From Apus apus (taxonomy: Eukaryota > Chordata > Aves > Apodiformes > Apodidae), in contig NC_067294.1 of the NCBI RefSeq assembly GCF_020740795.1, positions 5,518,001 through 5,582,000 on the forward strand: DNA of 64,000 nt, given 5' to 3'. Positions 1 to 64,000 of this stretch are shown here, piece after piece. Both the position numbers and the translations under genes were made by a program. How positions within the stretch are numbered: the stretch's first letter is position 1; each line of letters begins with the position of its first letter. Below the pieces are notes generated by a model that was not told the DNA's origin, made no database searches, and worked only from the letters and a program-made list of their open reading frames with translations.

Positions 1-2345
1 TTTCCAGCCAGAGAACTGTTTGTGAAGCACTGGAAACAAGAGACCCTGTGTGATGGATGCACATCACACCAACTGAGCAGAACTTAGCTGTCATCTGTCA
101 GCTTCCACCCATGTGAATGCTGGTGGAGAGCCCCAGCAGCAAGGGGCACATGCAGCCTTGCTTCTGTCAAGGGAACCATCATTTCAAAAATGAGGGCAAG
201 ATGAGGGCAAGAGAACTTGGCCTGGCCTACACCCCGCTGGCTATCCTACTTCTTTGGCCTGGCTCTCCAGCATCTCCTGCCAGAGGATTCTTACCGAGTC
301 ATAACAATTACTTAAAGATGCTTAAATTTCTGGCAACTTCAGGGGACACCAGTACAAGTCAGGGAATTCATTGTCACATGCAGTTTCCAGTTCTATGTCC
401 TGAGCCAATTTGGCTCAAGCTGGTCTGGTTTTGTGCCTCTTTTTGCCACGGAAATCACAGCCATGTCATCCTGCTAACACAAAAAGGGAGGGGAACATTG
501 GGCACTCTGCACAGGCTTGGAGAATCTGAATGACAGGCATGCTTTTCCCATGTGCTAAATAAATCTCACTATTACACTTGTGTGGAGAACTATAAGTCTT
601 GGGAAAGTCACCCGTAAGGACTCACAGGCTCACATCAGGAAACACATAAAACCCTCTGCTGGAAAAGAAATACAATTTGGGAAAGCGGCATGCCTGACAG
701 GAAACACAATTTTAAAAGTCCAAACCCTTGGCTCTGTGCACAGAGGTGTGGCTCACAAGCAGAAACTCCCCAGTAATGAGATGTTCTGGTGCAAGGAGCT
801 CTGCCAGCCATGGGCATGTGGGAGGAGAGATGGCGACAAGCTGTTCAGACGAGCCTCTTCATCCAGACTCCTTTGACGATGACGTAACCGTGCTCTGTGG
901 CTGAGCTCTTGGGTTGTGAGCAGGATAGAAAGAAACAGGTGGGAAGTGGTGAGACAGCAGCACAGAAATCTGTAGAGAGGGGCTGAGGAAGCTCCCCAGA
1001 GCTCTGAATTCACATGGTGTCTTTCAGAAACAAAAGGCCCAAGTGATGAGGTGTTTCCACAGTAAATGTTTCTCAATCCTCCAGAGACAGGTACACCATG
1101 CTGGTCGCTCTGCAACAGAAACTGGAGGGGAGCCTGTTGGGCAGAGGGTGCCTCCTTAGAGCCAGGGAACTAAGGTGACAGGAAAGGTCGTGGTGCAGAA
1201 CTGTCCATCCAGGAGAACTGAGGTTTGAACCCTAGCCAGGTGTTGCCCTCCATCAGTGATGCCAACGTACAAGCGGATGCAGCCCAGGACACCTCATTGC
1301 TGGAGCTCTGTTCCTTCCATTGTTTCCAAAACCCCTTGCAGCAACTTGAAAATAAACATTTCACTCCCTACCACTTTGATCCTTTTCCTCCCAGCAAACA
1401 AATCATTTTTACTCTAGGTTTAGAAGCCAGCTGAAATTAACACAGCTTTGCTTTAATTTCTCTCTTGAGCAACAAATGATCTCAGCGCTGCTCTGGGAAA
1501 TGGGGAAGGCGAGAGCAGCAGACCTGTGAGTAACCTGCTCTCAGCACACAGTGTTGCAAAAAGAGTTGCTGTTTATCTTGCTGGAAAGACTCTAGCCATC
1601 AGCTGATGACCTACACAGCCCTAGCTATGTTGAGATAGCTAAAAAAATCCTGGTGATAAGGCAGATTGATGGATTTCCCCCCAGCAGAGATGAGAGGGGT
1701 GTGGGTGTTGCTTGCAGAGGAGATGGAGAGGCTGGCACCTACCCAGAATGAACACTGTGCTTGAACATTTATGAAGATCCCTCAGGATCTCTTAATACAT
1801 CTCTTTAAATTGTCCTGCTCTCACTGCTAATCCCACTAGGGATTTCTTCCCTTTGATTCTGCTCCACAGCTCAGCAGCTGACATCATGAGGAGAGGAGGA
1901 GGAAGCAATCTAAGGAAAAACATTCAGGCTGCACACCAGGAAGAAACTGGAGACTAAGACAGATCTATTTATATCTGACCTGAAATGGGCTTTCTGAATG
2001 GGAAGCTGATGCGAGCGGAGGCTGGATGCTGGGCAGAAGGTGCTGCGGTGCTGAGCACAGGCACCCACTTGCCAGCAGGATGCATCTGTCTGAGCCACAG
2101 GGAAAAAAGAACTGTGAGGAATCAGCAGACACTCTCTCCAGTCCCCGCGCAGGGAAGCTGCACCTGGAGGTGATGCGTGGGCCATCGTGCTGTGGTTCCA
2201 AGGACATTGGTGTTCCCCATCCATTCGGGGTAGGTTCCCTGCTGGAGTTGGGCGTATGTGGAAGGAGAAGCTCTGAGTGACCCTGATGACACGCCTGGAG
2301 GGTGAGGGCAGGTGCCTCGGCAGGCGCCTCCGGGGCCTGACGCCG
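1..2345 (-). other. FLT4 3' UTR and downstream DNA
   Basis: No coding exon or known gene was recognised here. On the minus strand no AATAAA follows the FLT4 stop. Candidate variant poly(A) signals are TATAAA at 1973-1968, with a pyrimidine and GT-rich stretch after it, and ATTAAA at 1457-1452. These imply 3' UTRs of roughly 0.4 or 0.9 kb. Which one is used cannot be told from sequence. The rest looks like ordinary non-coding DNA. Confidence 0.4.
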
Positions 2346-58392
<56,047 letters not shown>

Positions 58393-58688
58393 CTCCGGGG
58401 CTGCGGGCAGGTCCGTGCGGGGCGGCGCGGAGCGATGCGGTGCGGAGCGCCCCGCGCCCGAGCTCTGCTCCCGCCGCGCCCCAGCTGCGGCGAAGGGGCG
58501 GCGGCGGCGGGCGGGGAGCACCGGGACCGCTTCCTTTTCCTCCGCCCGCCCGGGCTGCCCGCCGCCCTCCACCGAGCCCGCGGGGCGCCGGGCGGGGCGG
58601 GGCCGGGCGGGGCGGGACCGGGCGGGGGGCGGTGCGGGGGGGTGGGGACCCACCTGAGGCTCCCGGCACCGGCGGGGGGGGCTGCACC

Positions 58689-59015
58689 CCCGCACCTGCG
58701 TGTCCCGCACCTGTGTGCTTGCATGTGCATCATCCATGTCCTCCCGAATACATCAACACCCCCAAAGCAGTGTGCGTGGGTCCGCATCCCCCTGCAGCGG
58801 GCTGCACGCGTGTCCTGCACCTGTGTGCGTGGGCTGCATCACCCCTGCCCCCTGAACACCTGAGCACCCCACACCTGTGTGCATCGTCCTTGCTCCCGGA
58901 ACACATGAGCAGCTCACACTTGTGTGCAAACCCACACGCCCCGCACGCTGGTGTGCACCCCTGTTGCATCCCACCTGCACCTGTGTGCAAATGCCCACGT
59001 CTCTCTCCTCCTTTT
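58689..59015. repeat. Degenerate CACCTGTGTGC minisatellite upstream of FLT4
   Basis: The motif CACCTGTGTGC recurs at loose intervals, followed by TGCATC-like, CCTGCCCCCTGAACAC-like and GAGCA-like segments. At least four diverged copies of about 50-65 bp can be traced. Open frames through it are a by-product of the repeat. Confidence 0.6.
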
Positions 59016-59198
59016 TTATGTGCGCCTGGGTGCACGTCCCGACCCCTCCGGCCGGAGGGAACGCGCAACAAACACCCTCTCACACCCGTGTACACACACC
59101 TCACCTCAACATACACATCTCACACCTGCCTGCACACACACCCTCGCGCTGCACAAAGCCCTCACATCTGTGCACACACACCCAGGCACGCAGCCCTG

Positions 59199-59202
<4 letters not shown>

Positions 59203-59230
<28 letters not shown>
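59203..59230. repeat. (CA)14 microsatellite
   Basis: Fourteen uninterrupted CA units upstream of FLT4, within a broader CA/TG-rich stretch (about 59080-59300). Confidence 0.97.
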
Positions 59231-59233
<3 letters not shown>

Positions 59234-62130
59234 CTCCTGCACCTCCCTGGGGGCACACAAAGCTGCACAGGCCCTTTTCTCACACCAGTGTGCACCCCTC
59301 CTGGTTTTGGGGGTGCACTAGGGACCCTCCCGCTCACGCCGGCCATCCGTGTGCATTGCCAGCAGCGTGGCACAGGTGCTGTCCACCCCCCGGCACTGTC
59401 ACACCTGGCACATCCCCTCCCTGGCCGTGCACAGCGAAGCCCCACGCGTGGGGCCGGGGCCGCTCCGTGCCTGCCCGCGGAGCTGCCCACACGTCGCTGC
59501 CAGCGGCTCCGGCCCCGTGCGAACGGAGGCGTCGGCAGAGCTTTGGGAGCGCGGCCGCACGGCGGGCACTGAATAGATAAATTAACAGTCCCCCCCGCTG
59601 CACGGCAGGGGGGTTATTAATGACGCACACTTGCAGACAGCAGAGAAAGGAGCCTGAATGAGAACCACGTGCCCGTGGCTTCAAAAAGGCATGAAAACTT
59701 AGGCGCTTCGCTGGTCTTGTTGCCAAACCCTTGGAAGAAAACACCCGCTCCTGGAGCCTTCAGGGGGGCTCCAAGCCACAGAGTTTATTCTACCCGATCC
59801 CCCCCGCCCAGTTAGTGAGTGTTTAATCCTAAGAGCGCAGGCTGCATCGCTCTGCAGCACACTCATCTTGGACCACCTCGCTCCTCCATCCTGAAGGAGC
59901 AGAAAGTGGCAGTGTTCCTCCATCCCAGGTGAGTGCCCGAAACCCCTCCAAGTTTCTGGAGACAGATTTTTAAAACTCGCCATGAGGATGGAGTGATGAG
60001 GCAGAGCTGAGGACCGCACAGAGGGGCAGCACTGAGAAGAGATGAGGTGGCAGGATCAGCCCCCTTCCCGGTGCTGGGGCTGCAGTCAGAGATGGGGCAG
60101 CCGTGGGGCTCCCTGCCGTGGCAGCAAATCCATGCAGGGGACCACCGTGAGCATCAGGGCTCATCGTGCATGACCAGCGAGGTGGGGAGATGTGGACAGT
60201 GATGGAGGGATGAGTCACATCAGGCTGCTGAGAAGCTGGAGGAAACACAAGACCCCAGGACTACCTGTAGAGGCTGAGTATGAGAAGAGCAGAGGGTCTA
60301 ACCTGGGGTTTAGGGGATCATCTGGTACCCCAAAAATCAGGTGATTTTGGCATCCTCCATTCAGCGGGCAGGCGGTGGTGGCCGGGACCGGCCCGTCCGT
60401 GCTGCCACCTGACGGCAGGACGCTGGGGAGGGAGGGCTCGTCCCGCCACGACGGGGAATTTTCCATCACAAACACCGGGTGACTGTGGGACCGATGGGAC
60501 CTTTCCATTGTTACCACCCTGGGAAACAAAAGGATCTTATTTTAAAATCTTGTCCCCTTTCCAGCACGTGGGGAGGACCCGAGGAAGCAAAGGCTTCCCC
60601 AAAGCACAGGACATGAGACCAAGGCAGGAGCTGCTGGACACTATCCAGCCCCAGGCTCAGCTATGGGAAAGGCACAGTGAGGTGGCTCTGGGGACAACGA
60701 CCAGGTAACCTGCAAGGAGAATACAGCCTGGTCCTGGGGGCAGGTGGCAAGAGCCAAAGAGGCCAGATGCTGAAGCAGAGGGGGGTGCTTTGCTCCCATG
60801 GTGCCAACTATCCCATCCTCATCCCCTCCTGCCCAAACTGTGTTCACACCAGGCCTGGGGTTACTGCTCCACCACACTAGGGTTTATCAGGGCAATGCAT
60901 TTTTCAGGCACTATTTCCTGAACAGCCTAACACTGCTCACGCAGCAGCTCAAAGCAGGGTTTCCCCCCACGTAGCAGCAGCCATTTGTGTGTGCAGGGCA
61001 GGGGCCTGTCCCAGCCTCCCTGCTGGCAGGGCCAGGCAAGGACATGGTACCCTGAGATGTGGCTCTGCCTGGGAACAGCCACGGCCACGGCACAGGCTGG
61101 CAGGAGGAGGAGGAGGGATGTGCTTCCTCAGGAGCCTGCTCAGCCCGAGGATTTGGAACACGCACGTTTTGCTGCTCTCCAGCTTTCGCAAGGGGAAGGT
61201 GTAGGAGGTGGCAGTGATGGCACTGGCACCCATGGCAGCCTGTGCTACCACACCAGCCCTCAGCAGGCACTCACTGCCTGCCCATGCTGCCAGACCTGCT
61301 GCCATTCACACTTGGGGACAGCTTCTGCTGCCCATCTTGTTTGTCTGCAGCTTGGGGGCAGGTTGGGTTTTAGCTCCAGCCAGCACCCAGGGCTATGCAG
61401 GATCCGGGTAGCTCTGGCTTCTGCTTTGATGCTGGAGTAGACTTGAGTGGGGTAAGCATGGCAATTCCACCCACTCCAGCACTTCCATCCTTGCTCCCAC
61501 CCATCAATCCCACCAGCCAGGCTCAGACCCACGCCAGCACCTCCTGCCTCAAGTCAACCCACTGACTCTGAGCAAAGCCAAGACAGCTGGGGCACAGCCA
61601 GCATCCCCCAGACACAAACCAGCCAAACCCACTCACCTTGCCCCCTGGGATCCCCAAGTCACCCTCCTGCAGGGGCAGCCCTGGGGCTGTGCAGAGCTGT
61701 GCTGGGAGCACCTGCTCCCCACAGCAAAGGTTGCCCAGACTTTCCTAAAGTTGGCCTGAAATGGGACTTTGCATTATTCACACACACAAATCCTTAAGAC
61801 CCAGCCAGGCCAGAAGAGACTGGATCTCATATCCCAAGAGCCTAAAGCTGGGGATGGGCTCAATACAAACCTCCCCACCTCACAGCACTCTGAAACCCTC
61901 CACCTTGCTCCCAAACAGCACAGCCTGGGGTGGGGGCAAACAAAAGAGCCACTGAGAGCTGCTCTCCGAGGAACAGCCCAGGCAAAGCAGCAGCTCCTGT
62001 GCCTCCCGTGCTGCAGGTGGAAGGAAGGAGCCCAGGCTGGGGGCTGCCCTGTGCCCTCAGGCTGTGCTACACCCCACTGCAGTAGCTCCCCCCTGCCCCA
62101 ACATGCAAGCCCAGCAGACAGTGGTTTTCT
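59231..62130. other. Intergenic region between FLT4 and the SPRY gene
   Basis: About 2.9 kb with no recognised gene. A CpG-rich patch at about 59425-59575 contains CACGCGTGGGG and GCGGCCGC. A smaller CpG-rich stretch lies near 60370-60470. Frames here are chance or GC-driven. The region could hold upstream FLT4 regulatory elements, but none is identified. Confidence 0.5.
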
Positions 62131-62137
62131 AATGAAC

Positions 62138-62704
62138 TTTACTGGTGATGGAGTAGCAGCGAGGCAGCGTCACAGTCCCCGGGCTGCAGTGGGTCCCACA
62201 CAGAGCATGGAGCTCCCTCTGCTGCCAGCCTGGAGCCCTTCCCCACGCCAGAGCACTCCTTCCCCACGAAGGTTTTCAGAGGAAGCTCAGAGCTGTGACA
62301 AGAGGCACACGATGGTGCTCCAGGAGCACCGCCTTCCTCCACAAGGTTTATGGGTGGGAGCATAAAAGGAGGGAAAGTGCAAGCAGCCTGCAGCCACCTT
62401 CACTGCAGCCCCGTGGCTGAGGTTACTGCACCATGCAATGCTCAGGCACAGAAGGCTGCTGTTTGAGGGCTGCCAGGCACCTCCAGGAATACAGTGTGGC
62501 ACCCACAGCCCATAGCACAGAGAAAAGAGAACAGACAGGAGCTATGAAGAGACTCATCTCCCTCCTTCCTCCCAAAACTGAAACCAAACGAGCCCCTCCA
62601 ACACCCACCAGATCCATGTGCGCAGAACTGGCCTCCAGCATAGCCCCAGGCAGTGACCAGGAGCCAGGCTGGGGTCCCCAGAGCCCCCTGCTCCTCCTCG
62701 TCCC
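62138..62704 (-). other. 3' UTR of the PRY-SPRY gene, with candidate poly(A) signal
   Basis: Sequence after the stop codon at 62707-62705. The minus strand has an AGTAAA variant poly(A) signal at 62143-62138, followed by G/T-rich sequence, giving a 3' UTR of about 565 nt. No AATAAA was seen in this stretch, so the end is tentative. Confidence 0.45.
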
Positions 62705-63249
62705 TCACAGGGTGAGGTGGCAGAGGTACATGGGTGCCACGTTTTCCCTCCCATCGCTGAAGCAGGTGCTGAAGAAGGGGCAGTATCTCTCTGCAGAGAC
62801 CTGGTGGAAGGTGAAGAGGTGGGACATGTTCTCAGCATCGAAGAAGGCAACAATGCCCTCCTGGCAGTCCAGAAAGACCCCCACTTTCCGGGGAGGCCGG
62901 CGGGGAGCCAGGCGCACCCAGGGGGTGGTGGTGGCCCAGTACTCTGTCCTGTTCCGCAGGCGCAGTGTCCAGTAGCCGTTCTCCGGGCACAGCTTGACCT
63001 TCGCCGCTCGGTCCACGTCCTCAGCAGCCACCCCCAGGTCCCACTTGGTTTTGGTGCCCACCCAGACCTCCCAGTAGTGCTGGCCACTGTCAAAGGTCTG
63101 TGAGCTCAGGACGTTGACGCACTGAAGGAAGCGCCGGGGGCTGCTGGGGACAGCGCAGGGTCGATTCCTCTCTGTCACCGCTGTCAGGTCCCTGGAGAAG
63201 ACCAGGCTGGGGTGAGCTGATTCAGGGTCGAAGGTGAGCGGGGCAGGAG
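62705..63249 (-). CDS. Last coding exon of a TRIM/butyrophilin-type protein: PRY-SPRY (B30.2) domain
   Basis: 545 nt ending in TGA, 180 residues. It starts APAPLTFDPESAHPSLVFSR (PRY) and continues with FLQCVNVLSSQTFDSGQHYWEVWVG, split here as FLQCVNVLSSQ and HYWEVWVG, then KTKWDLGVAAEDVDRAAKV, CPENGYWTLRLRNRTEYWA, RKVGVFLDCQEGIVAFFDA and PFFSTCF. B30.2 domains bind target proteins and specify substrates of TRIM E3 ligases. The three signature motifs are FDP (usually LDP), WEV and LDC (usually LDY). The acceptor is CCACAG. The single-exon B30.2 is normal for this family. I cannot name the paralogue; A33-, TRIM69- or TRIM39-like are possibilities, and a butyrophilin cannot be excluded. Confidence 0.93.
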
Positions 63250-63352
63250 CTGTGGAGACATCAAGCACGGCACTCTACCGGCTGCATCCTCCCTCTGCAG
63301 AGCAGCCCCAGCCCCACCAGCACATCCCCCCCCTGCCCAGCCCTCTGCTCAC

Positions 63353-63468
63353 CGGGGCAGAGGGACCGCAGCATCTGTCTCCAGAAGATGTACTGCAAGG
63401 GGCCACCATGGCTGTCCCTGTAGCGCTCCAGGTCGAAGGCAGGCTGGGTCTCCACACACACCGAGGGC
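63353..63468 (-). CDS. Penultimate exon of the PRY-SPRY gene
   Basis: 116 nt between a CCCTAG acceptor and a GTGAGC donor. It encodes PSVCVETQPAFDLERYRDSH, then GGPLQYIFWRQMLRSLCP. Its phase joins the SPRY exon exactly (G plus CT makes Ala before PAPLTF). The GPLQYxxWRxM type of segment is the usual linker between the coiled coil and B30.2 in TRIM proteins, which favours a TRIM over a butyrophilin. Upstream RING, B-box and coiled-coil exons were not found in the remaining 0.5 kb and should lie beyond the window. Confidence 0.85.
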
Positions 63469-64000
63469 CTAGGGCAGAGAGAGCTGCAGCCCACCCCTCT
63501 GCAGGGCCACCAGGGAGGCACAAGCCCTCAGGCCTGCAGAACACTATGGCCTGTGACAGGTCTTGGTCACAAAGCTCCTGCTCCCCCTGAAGCGCTGCCA
63601 CTGGCTCAGGGCAGAGGTGCTGTGGACAGACAGGTCTGGCAGCACCCAGCACAGCCGAGCAGGGTTCCTGCAGGGGTGAGCAGGCCAGGCCTGTGGAGCT
63701 GGGCTGCACCCCACTGCAGCACCCAGGGTGGGAGGGGACAGGGACACCCTTCCCTATAGTAGTTCTGCCCATCAGTTACTTGCAGCCTCAAAGCTGCACC
63801 TTGGGGGTCAGTTTTGCAGCCCTGAGGCTGTGAAAGGGCACAGGGAGAAGCAAAGGCACCCAAAGCCTGTGGCACCAGCCTTGCTCCCCCTCACAGCATG
63901 GATGGCTCCTGCACCCGTTCCAAACCAGCACGTCTCCTCCACCCACTCATCCAGCCCAGCTGTCTTGACATGCATGCTCCATGGGGACAGCATCCAGCCC
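63469..64000 (-). other. Intron or upstream part of the PRY-SPRY gene
   Basis: No further exon could be confirmed. A polypyrimidine tract and acceptor-like CACAG on the minus strand near 63829-63840 is followed by possible short exons ending at AAG|GTGCAG or CAA|GTAACT. None gives a recognisable TRIM peptide, so none is called. The gene is truncated by the window edge. Confidence 0.4.

Overview
This is vertebrate nuclear DNA, most likely from a bird. It has split genes with GT-AG introns, CpG islands and microsatellites. A CR1-type LINE fragment, the family that dominates bird and other sauropsid genomes, sits in one intron. The species cannot be told from the sequence.

Almost the whole window (2346-58392, minus strand) is one gene: the receptor tyrosine kinase FLT4 (VEGFR3), the receptor for VEGF-C and VEGF-D on lymphatic and some venous endothelium. 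I placed 30 coding exons by reading the minus strand, matching protein segments to the VEGFR3 family and checking each splice site and phase. All introns are GT-AG, every phase joins, and no internal stop or frameshift appears. The joined frame encodes about 1378 residues (human about 1363, from memory). The order is signal peptide (exon 1), seven Ig domains (exons 2-15), transmembrane helix (exon 16), juxtamembrane (exon 17), split kinase (exons 18-26) and a tyrosine-bearing tail (exons 27-30).

Layout from left to right: 1-2345 is FLT4 3' UTR and downstream DNA with no recognised gene. 2346-25807 holds exons 30 to 4, closely spaced. 25808-36535 holds introns 3 and 2 around exon 3. Exon 2 is at 36536-36632. 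36633-58334 is the 21.7-kb intron 1, with an internal CpG-rich island near 38 kb, a 110-bp inverted repeat at 52.6/53.6 kb and a GC-rich minisatellite near 58.1 kb. Exon 1 lies in a CpG island at about 57.8-58.7 kb. 58.7-62.1 kb is intergenic, with CA/TG-rich tandem repeats and another CpG-rich patch. 62.1-64.0 kb holds the 3' end of a second minus-strand gene, a TRIM/butyrophilin-type PRY-SPRY protein whose 5' exons lie beyond the right edge.

The two genes are head to tail on the same strand and have no obvious functional link. I found no undescribed multi-gene system. The observations most worth checking are a run of alternative acceptors beside the VEGFR3 cleavage site, an intron 12 read-through frame that would make a soluble receptor, the inverted repeat, and the intronic CpG island just upstream of exon 2.
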